Source: a bacterium
GTDB lineage: Bacteria > Actinomycetota > Acidimicrobiia > Spongiisociales > ZC4RG35
Length of the DNA: 64,000 nucleotides
NCBI GenBank assembly: GCA_028824015.1
Contig: JAPPFC010000048.1
Location: 66,675-130,674 of the forward strand
Direction of reading: 5' to 3'
In this document: positions 37,036 through 48,007 of the stretch, piece after piece
How positions within the stretch are numbered: the first letter of the stretch is position 1
Layout of the letters: the number at the start of each line of letters is the position of its first letter
The notes under the pieces: model-generated
Told to the model about the DNA's origin: nothing
What the model saw: the letters and a program-made list of their open reading frames with translations, nothing else
Database searches by the model: none
Position numbers and translations under genes: made by a program

Positions 37036-37952
37036 GGACCCTACGGACACGGGGGCTGGAGAACCAGGTGCTGACCCGGGCATCCGCCTCCGCTCCGGGC
37101 GCTTGCGGCGAGTTGGCGCAAGGGATGCTGGAGGGGAACCTGGTGATGGTGACCTGCCCGATAGACCTGTTCTCCACGGCGACGGTGGAGATCTCCCGGG
37201 GCGCCGGGGTGGTCCACGGTCCCGACAACTCTCCCAAATCGAGCATGGCGGTCGCCAAGACCCTGCAGCACCTGGGAAGGACTGACGTGAATGCCCGCCT
37301 GCACTTGGAGAGTCCCCTGCCCCGGCAGAAGGGGATGGCCAGCAGCACCGCGGACATCATCGCCTCGATCGGCGCCACGGCCGTAGCCCTCGGCGAATCC
37401 CTCCCGGTGGTCCGGCAGGCCGAGTTGGCGCTTGCCATCGAGCCGAGCGACGGAACCATGTTTCCCGGCGTGACCCTGTTCGATCACCGAACCGGCCTTG
37501 TCGCCCGCCCGCTGGGCGATCCGCCCCCCATGGAAGTCCTGGTGCTCGAATTCGTCGATCAGGTGGACACGGAGGCGTTCAACCAGGTAGACCGCCGACC
37601 GCTGCTGGAGCGCCGGTCAGGGCGTTTTCTCGAGGCCTTCCGGCTGATAACCGCCGGATTGGAGGCCGGCGACGGCGGCCTGATCGGAATGGGGGCCACG
37701 CTGGACGCCATCGCCTATCAAGACGTCTATCCCAACCGGTATCTGGAGGCTGGCTTGGCGTTGGCGCGCACCACGGGCGCCGTGGGAGTGAACGTGGCGC
37801 ACAGCGGCACGGTGGTGGGGCTGTTATTCCTCGATGATCCCGAGCAGACAGCTTGGGCCGCCCGTCAAGCCCGGGCAACTCTCTCCGGGTTGATCTCCAC
37901 CCACCGGCGCCGCCTGATCGGGGGAGGCCTGACCGTGGGGCAACCCGGATGA
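37032..37952 (+). CDS. GHMP kinase, PduX-like L-threonine kinase
   Basis: ASAPGACGELAQGMLEGNLVMVTCPIDLFSTATVEI...PLPRQKGMASSTADIIASIGATAVALG; overlaps cbiP by 4 bp. Confidence 0.87.
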   Translation: MRTLRTRGLENQVLTRASASAPGACGELAQGMLEGNLVMVTCPIDLFSTATVEISRGAGVVHGPDNSPKSSMAVAKTLQHLGRTDVNARLHLESPLPRQKGMASSTADIIASIGATAVALGESLPVVRQAELALAIEPSDGTMFPGVTLFDHRTGLVARPLGDPPPMEVLVLEFVDQVDTEAFNQVDRRPLLERRSGRFLEAFRLITAGLEAGDGGLIGMGATLDAIAYQDVYPNRYLEAGLALARTTGAVGVNVAHSGTVVGLLFLDDPEQTAWAARQARATLSGLISTHRRRLIGGGLTVGQPG

Positions 37953-38034
37953 CAACCACCTGTCGGGGGCTTGGCTGGAGACCGCCCGGCCGCAGACCCC
38001 GCCGCACTGTCACGAATCCCCTCTGGACTGGCGC

Positions 38035-38661
38035 TCACCGGACAAAGCCGCCGCCCGGGGAGTGACCGCCGGCTTTCGGCAGCACTCCGGCGGCCTGCGC
38101 AACCTTCCGGTACCACTCGGCCAAGGAGTCAACCGTCTCATGGGCGTTGAGTCCGCTGGGATTGGGCACCACCCACAGACCGGCGCCTTCCAGGAGATCC
38201 GGCTGGCGACCCGGGCGGGCCCGCGGGCGGCCGAAGGCGGTCCGGTAAGCGGTGATCCCCACCACCGCCACCAACCGGGGACCCCATGACCTGACCTTCT
38301 CCGCCAGGACCGCCGCTCCCGATCGGAGCTCGGCCGGGGAGAGCTCCGATGCTCGGGCCGTGGCCCGGTCCACCAGGTTGGTGATCCCGATTCCCCGCTC
38401 GATCAGGTACCGGCGGTCCTCGGGAGTGAATCCGGCCTCCCGACGGATCTCATAGGCGGTGATGGCGGCTCGCCACAGAGCCGGATAGAACCGGTTGGTG
38501 GGATGGGCGAAGTGGGTCTGGGTAGCCGCCGTCCACAGGCCGGGATTGATGCCCACGAACAGCAGCCGGACGCCGGGTCCCACCAGGTCGGGCACCGTCG
38601 CGTCCCGGTAGCTCTCCAACTCGGCCCGGCTGAACCTCGTCCCACGAGAGGCGCCGCTCAT
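38035..38661 (-). CDS. mug: Mismatch-specific (G/T-U) DNA glycosylase, Mug-like
   Basis: VPDLVGPGVRLLFVGINPGLWTAATQTHFAHPTNRFYPALWRAA...GIGITNLV...VPNPSGLNAH. Start ATG 38661 overlaps the upstream VWA stop (ATGA). Confidence 0.88.
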   Translation of the reverse strand: MSGASRGTRFSRAELESYRDATVPDLVGPGVRLLFVGINPGLWTAATQTHFAHPTNRFYPALWRAAITAYEIRREAGFTPEDRRYLIERGIGITNLVDRATARASELSPAELRSGAAVLAEKVRSWGPRLVAVVGITAYRTAFGRPRARPGRQPDLLEGAGLWVVPNPSGLNAHETVDSLAEWYRKVAQAAGVLPKAGGHSPGGGFVR

Positions 38662-41390
38662 CGGCGCCGCCGGCGCATCAACCTCTCCAGGCTCTCGGTC
38701 CGTTCCGGCTCGGGAGGGGGAAAGGAGTCCGGCTGGTGGAGTGGCTCGTCCACCACCACCGCCGGTTCGTCTTCGGGTGGGCGTCCCACCGTCTGTGCGG
38801 TCACCGCTCCTCCCGCCGAGAACCGAAGCCTTCGGGCGGCCACGTCCGCCAGGAACAGCGCAAGGGCCAGCCCGGCCAGCCACGGCCAGATGGCCAGGTC
38901 ATTCACCCCCCGGCTGGAGACGGCGTCGAAGAAGCTGTCCGGGGCCGGGTCGACCCGTCCGCCGGTGACCTCGGCGATCTCCTGAGCGAGAGTCGGGTCG
39001 GGAGGCAGGAAGGAGAACTCCTCCTGGTAGGTGGAGACCGCCCCCGCGCTGGCGAAGGTCATGCCCCCGTCCGGGGTGTGGATTTCAGCCGTGATCCAGT
39101 AGGCCCCGGCCGCATCGGCCGGCGCCTGCGCCTCGAACCTGGCGGAAGCCACCCTCCGGAGGGAGATCACATCCACCTCTCCGTCGGGTCCCCGGATCCG
39201 GGCAACCCCGGTGACCTCGGTCGGCAGGCCCGGCAGGTCCAGGCCGATCGAGAGTCTTCCCCCCTCGACAGTGGCCGAGATGACGCCGTCTCCCTGCACC
39301 GAAAGGGTGTCGCGGACCACCGTCCCCCAGAACTGCACGAAGCCGTCCCAACTCACCCATTCCAAACCCCACCGGGAGGTGGCGTCCGACGTCCAGACCG
39401 ACACCCGTCCCAACCCCCGCTGCCAGGAGGCCAGCAGCGGATGCTCGGCCCCCACTTCCAGCGAGACCGTGGCGGTCCCCTTGGCCTTGGTGGCGACGTA
39501 GCCCCGCAGAGGCGGCGCCTCGGCCAGGATCTGGCTGATGGGACTCGACCCGGTTCGGACCGGGTAGAAAAACCCCTCCCGCACCAGGTTCTCGGCCACC
39601 AGCAGGGTCTCCTCGACGAATATCTCCGGCACCAGGTCGAGATCCGCCCCGGGGTAATAGCGCCCTCCCCCAAGCTCTGCCATCCGTTCGAGAGTCGGAC
39701 CGGGGCCCTCTCCGGTCCCCAGGATCGAAAGCGTCACACCTTCTTCGGAAATCTGGCGGGCCAGGGGAAGCAGCCCAGATTCATTGGGATCCCAGCCGTC
39801 GGTGAACAGCACGATGTGGCGGAGCGAGCCCTCCACCCCCTCCAGGACCCGGAGCGCCTCGGCCAGCGCCGGGGCGATCTCGGTGTCTCCCTCGGGCGTC
39901 AGGGTGGACAGCGCGGCGGCCACCTCGTCGGTACCCGGCCGGGGACCGAGGGGAATGGTCCAGTCGAACCCCGAAGAGAAGGCCAGCACCCCCACCTGGT
40001 CGGAACTGGTGAGGGCGTCGATCGCCTGCGACGCGCCCGCCTGGGCGATGGCCGTCTTGGGGGTCCCTCCCGCGATGCGTTCCGCGTTGCCTCCGCAGTG
40101 GCAGGACCCCATCGATCCGGAGGTGTCCAGCGCCAGGACCTCGGCCACCGGCTGGCGCCGCAGCAGGTCGTCGGGGTCCGAGGAGACCGGCAGCACGCTC
40201 TCCAGTGGGGTCTGGTGATAGTCCCCCACCCCGAAACTGCGATCTCCCCCCACCACCACCAGGCCGCGTCCGAAGTCCTCCACATAGGAGACCAGGTTCT
40301 CCGCCTCGGCCGCTTCCCCGACGTTCACGTTGACCAGCACCACACCGTCGTATTCGGCCAGGTTCTCTGCCGGGGGAATCCCGACCAGCCTTTCCACGGT
40401 CAGTCCCGAGGCCTCCAGGGCGGCCTGGAGGAAGGCCCCCTCTCCCCGGCGGGTCCGATCCTCCACCACCGCCACCTTGGCCGGACCCTCCACGCGGGTG
40501 ATCCCGACCGCCCGGTTGTTCTCGGGGTACTCATCCCAATCCGCAAAGAGTCGCGCTTCCACAGCCAGCGGTCCGCCCCCTTTCCCGTCCTCTTCACCGA
40601 TGGGCGCCAGCGCCTCGTCGATGGGCACCAGGACCTCCACATCGCTTGCGCCGACCTGCAACCGGACTTCCCGCAACTCCACATGGTCCCCGGCCGTGAT
40701 CCGAAGCTGGGCCGGCCCCGCATAGCTGGATCGGACCCTCACGGTGGCAGAGAGCAACTCACCCTCCCGGACCAGACCGGGTACCTCCACCCACTCCACC
40801 AGGGCCTCCGCGTCCAGGGCGCTCTCCAGGACCACCACGTCAACGGCCACCCCGGCCTCGGCCAACTCCTCGATCACCTCCCTCACCCCTCCCCCGGTGG
40901 CGGCCATGTCGCTCATCAGCACCACGCGGCGCGCCCCGGCCGTGGGCAGCAGCGCAGCGGCGGCCCGGAGGGCCGAATCCAGTTCGGACGCCGAGCCGTC
41001 CACGACCGAGCGAACCGGCAGAAGTTCCCGACCGGTGGTTAGCGCGGTGTCCATCCTGGCCTCCGAACCGAACACCATCAGCCCCACCAGGTCATCGGTC
41101 CCGGCGTGCGGCAGGGCTTGGGCCACCAGTTGCTCCTGGTGACTTCGGGACTCCGATCCCATCGAGAGGGACCGGTCCAGGGTCAACAGGACGGCTCTCT
41201 GCCGCTGGGGAAGGCTCAGCACCGGCTGGGCCAAAGCCAGGAGCGCCAACCCGACCCCCACCATCCGCAGAGCCAGCACCCAGCGTCGGCGGCGCCGGCC
41301 CACCGTCCATCTCCCTCGTCTGGCCATGTACCAGATGCCCGCCACCCCCAGGGGCGCGAGCCAGATCAGCTCCGGAGCCCCGAATCTCAC
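38658..41390 (-). CDS. Large membrane protein with two VWA-like domains and a GATase1-like segment
   Basis: AVLLTLDRSLSMGSES (VWA-like 1); AVVEDRTRRGEGAFLQAALEASGLTVERL...YDGVVLVNVNV...RGLVVVGGDRSFGVGDY (GATase1-like); VLALDTSGSMGSCHCGGNAER (VWA 2). GTG start 41390 overlaps upstream TGA. Confidence 0.85.
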   Translation of the reverse strand: MRFGAPELIWLAPLGVAGIWYMARRGRWTVGRRRRRWVLALRMVGVGLALLALAQPVLSLPQRQRAVLLTLDRSLSMGSESRSHQEQLVAQALPHAGTDDLVGLMVFGSEARMDTALTTGRELLPVRSVVDGSASELDSALRAAAALLPTAGARRVVLMSDMAATGGGVREVIEELAEAGVAVDVVVLESALDAEALVEWVEVPGLVREGELLSATVRVRSSYAGPAQLRITAGDHVELREVRLQVGASDVEVLVPIDEALAPIGEEDGKGGGPLAVEARLFADWDEYPENNRAVGITRVEGPAKVAVVEDRTRRGEGAFLQAALEASGLTVERLVGIPPAENLAEYDGVVLVNVNVGEAAEAENLVSYVEDFGRGLVVVGGDRSFGVGDYHQTPLESVLPVSSDPDDLLRRQPVAEVLALDTSGSMGSCHCGGNAERIAGGTPKTAIAQAGASQAIDALTSSDQVGVLAFSSGFDWTIPLGPRPGTDEVAAALSTLTPEGDTEIAPALAEALRVLEGVEGSLRHIVLFTDGWDPNESGLLPLARQISEEGVTLSILGTGEGPGPTLERMAELGGGRYYPGADLDLVPEIFVEETLLVAENLVREGFFYPVRTGSSPISQILAEAPPLRGYVATKAKGTATVSLEVGAEHPLLASWQRGLGRVSVWTSDATSRWGLEWVSWDGFVQFWGTVVRDTLSVQGDGVISATVEGGRLSIGLDLPGLPTEVTGVARIRGPDGEVDVISLRRVASARFEAQAPADAAGAYWITAEIHTPDGGMTFASAGAVSTYQEEFSFLPPDPTLAQEIAEVTGGRVDPAPDSFFDAVSSRGVNDLAIWPWLAGLALALFLADVAARRLRFSAGGAVTAQTVGRPPEDEPAVVVDEPLHQPDSFPPPEPERTESLERLMRRRRR

Positions 41391-43240
41391 AGGCGCCCTC
41401 TCCTCGGAGGCGTGGCCAGGGGCGTCACCATTCCCGGAGTCGGACGTCGAGCGCCCCGGGGGGCCCTGAGGGCAACCCACCACTCGAGGATCATCAGCGA
41501 GGCGGCCAGGGCGGCCACCCACAGACCCCACTCCCGGATGGTGGAGGTCCTCTCATCCGTGACAAAGGTTCCGGCCTCGACGCCCACCTGGCGCGAAGGC
41601 GCCGCCGACTCGTCGGGGGAGAAGTTCCTGACCGCCAACTCCGACCGTTCCACCTGCCCGTCCGGGTCCAGGTATTCCACCCGATAGACGCCCGGTCGAC
41701 CCGTGTGGGTGAAGGACGCCACGTTGTTGCCCAGGATCACCGGCTGCTCCGCGGGTCCGGTCACCCTGACTGTGCCCGTCCCCGAGGACAGGAGGGGGAT
41801 GGGGACCCCGGCCGGAGAGGGGTCGATGCCGCCCGCCGCCTCCCCTCCCAGCCACTCCAACAGCTTGACCCCCAGCAGGGGAAACGCCATCTGCACCACC
41901 AGGTTGGAGTGAGTCAGGTCGAAGGTGAAGTACACCGAACGGTGGCCGTTCACCCGTCCCAGCAGCACCAGGGGCACATCTCCGGACTTGACCACCGGCA
42001 ACCACTCATCGGTCTGGATCACCTGGGTCTCGGCCACCGCGGTGCCGGCCATGCTCACGTCGTCCAGGACCGGCTCCCCGGGCCGCTGCCAGGTCACACC
42101 CAGATTGGCGGCAATGCCCACCAGGGCCAGCCCGGGCGGCGGAGGATCGGTGCGGATCAACCAGGAAGGCCGGTCGACGTCCCCCGGCTCGCCCCGGTTG
42201 ATCACCGACAACTCGGCGGAGTCTCCCGCCGGGTCAACCTCGGTCAGGTCGGGGATCGATCGGACCAGCGCCGACACGAACGGCGACTCTGTCCCCTCAA
42301 CCTGCACGGAGCTGACGGAAGGGATGGGCAGGGCTGCCCATGCGCGGTCGTCCAGCGGCAGGGAGTCGCCGGAGTGCACCAGTCGGGCCGAGACCACCGA
42401 ACCGGAGCCCACCGGAGCAGGTATGAGCGCCTGTTCCGTTTCACCCGGATCGGGGGAGACCTCCAGGCGGGCAAAGACCGTACCCTCCTCTTCCAACTCC
42501 ACCCCGACCGCCGCGCCGGGACCGCCATGGTTGGCGACCGAGACCAGTGCCCTCACCAGGCCCGCCGAGTCCCTCTCCAGAGAGAGCGAGTCGATTGCCC
42601 AGTTCGGTCCGGCCTCGTCGAACCGAACGTGCCGGGCGGCCGCCACCGGCTCGGCCGCCAGTGGAGCGAGGCCTCCGTCCGTGAACAGCACGAGGTCCGT
42701 GGGACGTTCGGGGGTGGCCAATCCTCTTCCCAGCCGGATCGCCTCGGAGAGATCGGCTTCTCCCCCGGTCAACTCGAGGCTCTCCACGGCTCTGACCACC
42801 TCATCGGGCTGCCGGGAGAAGGCGGTCACCACCCGGGGCAGGGCGCCGGCTTCGACCACGGAGACCAACTGCTCCCCCGACATCTCCTCGGCCCAGCCCA
42901 GCGCTTCCTCTCGCGCCCGCTCGAAGCGGCCCTCCATCCCCATGGAGCCCGAAACGTCCATTACCAGCACCGTGTGGGCGCCGAGCCGGGCCTCTTCGGA
43001 GCCGAAGGGACGGGCCAGGGAGAAGACGAACGCCGCCAGAACCGCCAGTTGCAACAGCAGGAGCGGAGTGATCTTCAACCGTCTCCACGGACGGGAGGAA
43101 GAGAGCGGATCGCCGGCGGTCTCCCAGAGGAGCAGGCTCGAGACCTCCACCCTTTCGCGACGGCTGCGCAACATGTACAGGGCGATCAGGGGGAGAGCCA
43201 GGGACGAGAGCCCCAGAGCGGCCGGGACCAGAAAACTCAC
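41387..43240 (-). CDS. BatA-like N-terminal membrane domain + VWA protein
   Basis: FLVPAALGLSSLALPLIALYMLRSRRERVEVSSLLLWE...PLLLLQLAVLAAFVFSLARPF...VLVMDVSGSMGMEGRFERAREE. Confidence 0.88.
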   Translation of the reverse strand: MSFLVPAALGLSSLALPLIALYMLRSRRERVEVSSLLLWETAGDPLSSSRPWRRLKITPLLLLQLAVLAAFVFSLARPFGSEEARLGAHTVLVMDVSGSMGMEGRFERAREEALGWAEEMSGEQLVSVVEAGALPRVVTAFSRQPDEVVRAVESLELTGGEADLSEAIRLGRGLATPERPTDLVLFTDGGLAPLAAEPVAAARHVRFDEAGPNWAIDSLSLERDSAGLVRALVSVANHGGPGAAVGVELEEEGTVFARLEVSPDPGETEQALIPAPVGSGSVVSARLVHSGDSLPLDDRAWAALPIPSVSSVQVEGTESPFVSALVRSIPDLTEVDPAGDSAELSVINRGEPGDVDRPSWLIRTDPPPPGLALVGIAANLGVTWQRPGEPVLDDVSMAGTAVAETQVIQTDEWLPVVKSGDVPLVLLGRVNGHRSVYFTFDLTHSNLVVQMAFPLLGVKLLEWLGGEAAGGIDPSPAGVPIPLLSSGTGTVRVTGPAEQPVILGNNVASFTHTGRPGVYRVEYLDPDGQVERSELAVRNFSPDESAAPSRQVGVEAGTFVTDERTSTIREWGLWVAALAASLMILEWWVALRAPRGARRPTPGMVTPLATPPRRGRL

Positions 43241-43320
43241 CCATTCCCTCCCACCAGTTCACGGCCCTCCCCCACCCCCCACCGGAACCCGGCCCGGACC
43301 ACCCGAACCCGGGGCTCCAA

Positions 43321-43571
43321 CCCGCGAAAACCATCAGTAACCCGCGAAAAACGCCTACCAAGACCCCACTTAAAGGGCCCACCCCCGCCACCACCGTTCC
43401 GTTGGTCGGGACGCGCCGGGGCGTTCGCCGACAGGGGGCGTCTCCGAGGATTCTGATCCCTGGGATGGATCGGACTGCGCGCCGGTTCGATCCGTGCAGG
43501 TGCTTTGCGGCTGTCCACAATCTGCAACAGTCCTGGGACAGAGTCAATCCTCCGTGGCCGGTTTTTTTCAC
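43321..43571 (-). repeat. Intergenic conserved-block element, copy B
   Basis: On -: GTGAAAAAA (43571-43563), TTGACT (43547-43542), TGCAGATTGTG (43526-43516), GGTGGTGGCGGGGGTGGGCCC (43395-43375), TTTTCGCGGG-N10-TTTTCGCGGG (43350-43321). Confidence 0.6.
43519..43547 (-). promoter_or_regulatory. Possible sigma70-like promoter inside element B
   Basis: TTGACT - 17 nt - CAGATT; same -35 hexamer and same spacer length as in element A. Confidence 0.3.
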
Positions 43572-43637
43572 AGACCGGGTAGGGCCCGCCCCAGACTCCC
43601 ATGCGGGGATCCACCCGGATACGTCCCCACTCCATGG

Positions 43638-44509
43638 CTAGGACAACGCTCCGGCGCCGGCCAGTTGCCACAGCGTCTCCTCTGAAGCATCCGGGCCGGG
43701 TTCCACCAGCAGGTAGTGGAGGCCCGACCGGGCCGCACGGGCCGCCATCCGTGAACACAGGTCGTCCAGGCGGTTTCGGTAGCGTTCGTAAGCGTCGGCC
43801 GTGCCCGAGAAGTCGGACTCCTCGCCGGTCTCCGAGTCGCGGAGCCGGACGTCTCCCAACACCTCGGGATCGAGTTCGGGAGTCCCCAGGATGTGCAGCA
43901 CCACCCCTCCGACCGAACCGCCCAACAGATCGAGACCCGACTCCCAATCGGTTACCAGGAGGTCACTGACCAGGGCGATGTAGTGGCCGCGGCCCCCGGC
44001 CGCCACCGCCGCCATCGACGGCGCCAGCCTGCCGTCACCGGGTTGGACCCCCAACCCCTCCAGCCAGGCCTCCAAGCGTGGCCAGGCCGAGAGGTGCCTT
44101 CCGGCCGGCCCCCGGGTGACCGCGCCGCCCCCACTGTCACCGGGCACCGCCCACAACTCGACCCGATCGCCCCCTGCCAGAGCCAGGTAGGTCATCAAGC
44201 CGGCAAGGCGGAGCGCGGCGGGGTGCTTGTCGTAAAAGCCCATTGAGGGAGACCGGTCCACCACGACCCGCACCGAGAGCTCTCTCTCCGCCTCGAACTC
44301 CCGGATCAGAGGAACCCCCAGACGCGCCCAGAGGAGGTGGTCGATCCTCCGGTAGTCGTCACCGGGGGTGTACTCGCGGAAGTCCACGAAGTCGATGCTC
44401 TCTCCCTTGTGGTGGGAAGAGTGCCTCCCACCGTGGGGGGATCGCACCCGTCCGCGGGCCGTCAGGGAAAAACGGCCGATCCTCTCCCGCAGGCCGGCGG
44501 AAACCAGCA

Positions 44510-44510
<1 letters not shown>
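43638..44510 (-). CDS. DUF58 domain-containing protein
   Basis: GRHSSHHKGESIDFVDFREYTPGDDYRRIDHLLWARLGVPLIREFEAERELSVRVVVDRSPSMGF. Confidence 0.94.
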
Positions 44511-45495
<985 letters not shown>

Positions 45496-45499
<4 letters not shown>

Positions 45500-47055
45500 G
45501 GTTCCAACTCCGTGAAATAGGTGTGCACAACTTCGGTCAGATGGGAGGGAAGCGGACGTCTCTGCAGGGACTCCAACGCCGCGGTGCGGTACTCGGCCAA
45601 CCGGTCCGTATACGGGACCAGCGCCGGATTGGCCACCGAGGGCGCCACGCCGGATCCCGCCACATCACCCGATTCGGTCCCGTCGATCGGGACGCGTACC
45701 TCCTCTCCCAGTCCTTCGGGAGGGGGATCGAAAACGGAGGAGGGGGAGGAAGCCGGATCGCGGGCCGGATCATCGTCGCCCGTCCCCGAAACCTGCCCTT
45801 CACCCACGCCCGGGGTATCGGGTTGGCCTCCTCCGCCGCCTCCCATGATCTCTCCCTGCCCGGCGCCGGATCCCGGCCCCCGGTCCGAAGGGCCTCCCCG
45901 GCCTCCCTCCGATCCCTGCCCCTCGCCCTGCCCTGCACCCTCCCCCTCACCGGATCCCGATTGGCCCACCCCCTCCTGGGCGTTCCTCAGTCTCTGTTCG
46001 GCCTCGGCCAACTGCGCCGCCGCCTCCGCCTGGGAGGAGGCCGCCGCCGCCCTTGCCTGTGCGGCGGACACCTGCTGTGCGGCCCGCTGTAGGGCCCCGG
46101 CCGCAAGGGCTGGGTCGAGACCCTCGGCAGCCAGGGCCGAAGCCGCCTCCCTCAGCGCATCGGCGAGCGCTTCGTCGATGCCGGCGAAGTCAGAGGCCCG
46201 GTCGGCCAACTCCCGCGCCAGGGCCGCCATCTGGTCTTCGGTGAGGGAGCCGAGCGAGGAAGCCAGGTCCTCCAACCGGGCGGCGGGGTCCTCCCCCTCT
46301 CCGACCGGAAGCCGCGACAGGCGGGAGGCCAACCCCGCCAGCGCCGTATTCTCCGCCAGGCGATTGGGTCCCAGGCGCTCCTCCAGTTCCAGGCGCGCCA
46401 CCGAGAGCTCGGAGAGAGCTTCCTCCAGGGTCTCGGTCTCCGAAAGCCGGTCGGCCAACTCGCTCAACTTCTCGGAGAGGTCTTCGGGGCTCTGTTCGGC
46501 AAGGGTCTCGATGGATTCCACCTCGCGGTCCACGACCTCCCGGATCCGGCGGGACTCGGCCAGGGCCTGGTCGGTGACGGAAGGCGACACGGCCATCATC
46601 CCGGCCGAGACCACAGCCAGCAACACCAGGACCAGCATCCACGCCGAGGGGTAACGTCCCCGCAGGCCCTTCCGGTCGGCGCCGGCCGCCCAGTGCCCCG
46701 CCGCCTTCACCTGCCTGACCTCCGCCTCTGCCAAGCGGGGGCGTCCCGCCAGCTCCCAGGCGGTGGAGAGCCGGTCCTCCCCTCCCAGACGGTGGTCGGC
46801 CCACAGGGCCGCCTGGGCGGCGCTGGGGGGACTCACGACCCACCAACCCAGCACGGCGGCCACCGCAACCGCCACCATGGTCAGCGCCACACCGTCGGCC
46901 CAGGGAGCCACGACCACCCGGGAAATGCCCCACACCGCCGCGGCGCCGGATGCTCCGATCCCCAGTCCGAGTACTACCTCTCCCACCAGGCGAGAGACCC
47001 ACAGGCGCCTTCGCGCCAGGGCCACCAGCCTGACCAGCGACTCAGGGGGAGGCAT
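45496..47055 (-). CDS. Membrane-anchored coiled-coil protein with Gly/Glu/Ser-rich low-complexity region
   Basis: Two N-terminal TM segments, long A/E/L-rich helices, GSGEGEGAGQGEGQGSEGGRGG low-complexity linker, C-terminal VPYTDRLAEYRTAALESLQRRPLPSHLTEVVHTYFTELEP; next to MoxR. Confidence 0.75.
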
Positions 47056-48007
47056 CGGGAACCCGGGCGCGTCTCAGCCGCACCGGCAAGGCCCGCGGGG
47101 CGGTCACCCTACGGGAAGCTCTCCACAGGCACAACGCAATGATCGCCCCGTATATCAGGGTCGTGGCCATCCATCCGGGTATCCGCCTCACTCCAAACGT
47201 TGCTCCCTCTCGGAGGTCGTCACCCTGACGGAGCGAGACCAGCAACCTGAGGGGATCCATGGGCGTGGGAAGATCCGGGCCCTCGAAGAAGCCGGTCAGA
47301 TCGTCATATGGGAAGGCGGCGGCGTCCGCCACGGCCACATAGGGATTCAACCAGGTGCTGACCAACTCCCGACCGTCGTCCTCGATGTCGACCCTGATGG
47401 CCAGGGCCTCCACCCCCATCAGCACGAAGGACCCGAAGAAGATCGCCACCGCCAGCACATAGGACAGCGCCACGGCTCCCCGGTTGGACCTGGCCCGTGA
47501 CGAGACCCAGATCGAGACGGATGCCTGCATCGCCACCACCAGTATCAGCATGGCCAGCACGACCAGAACGTCCACCAGCCCGATCGCCCCGAAAGCGAGC
47601 GGCAGGCCCAGCAGGGGAATCACCGCCAGGATCAAGACCAGGAAGTAGCCGATCGAGGAGAAGAGCTTTCCCACCACAATCCCGAAGGGAGTGACCTGGG
47701 TGATCTGGAGAAGGTGCAGGGTCTGGCTCTGTCGCTCCCCCACCACCGACAGCGCGGTCAGGCCCGGAACCATGAACGCCACCGCCGTCAGCAGAACCAG
47801 GGTCATTCCCTCAAAGACCCACTTGCCGGCTTGATTGAGTCCCGAGAGAGGCCCGCGAACCCCGAAGAAGTCAATGTTGATGCTGCGGCCCGCGATGAAG
47901 AAGAGATAGGTCAAGAGTCCGACCACGATCACCCAGCCAGTGATCACCAGCCAGCTCCAGCGTCCGCGGAAGCGCTGCCGGGATTCCCGGGCCAGGACCG
48001 GGTTCAC
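47042..48007 (-). CDS. ABC transporter permease (ABC-2 like)
   Basis: NPVLARESRQRFRGRWSWLVITGWVIVVGLLTYLFF; multiple TM; coupled to the ATPase gene. Confidence 0.85.
   Translation of the reverse strand: MNPVLARESRQRFRGRWSWLVITGWVIVVGLLTYLFFIAGRSINIDFFGVRGPLSGLNQAGKWVFEGMTLVLLTAVAFMVPGLTALSVVGERQSQTLHLLQITQVTPFGIVVGKLFSSIGYFLVLILAVIPLLGLPLAFGAIGLVDVLVVLAMLILVVAMQASVSIWVSSRARSNRGAVALSYVLAVAIFFGSFVLMGVEALAIRVDIEDDGRELVSTWLNPYVAVADAAAFPYDDLTGFFEGPDLPTPMDPLRLLVSLRQGDDLREGATFGVRRIPGWMATTLIYGAIIALCLWRASRRVTAPRALPVRLRRARVPDASP

Noticed and set aside
38736-41042. 768-aa plus-strand ORF
   Set aside because: Antisense to the VWA protein; no domain, shadow-ORF composition.
43237-43947. 236-aa minus-strand ORF spanning the gap that holds element B
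   Set aside because: Its N-terminal part is out of frame inside the DUF58 gene, composition is R/G/P-rich, and the equivalent frame in element A is broken by a stop and a frame change, so coding is not supported.
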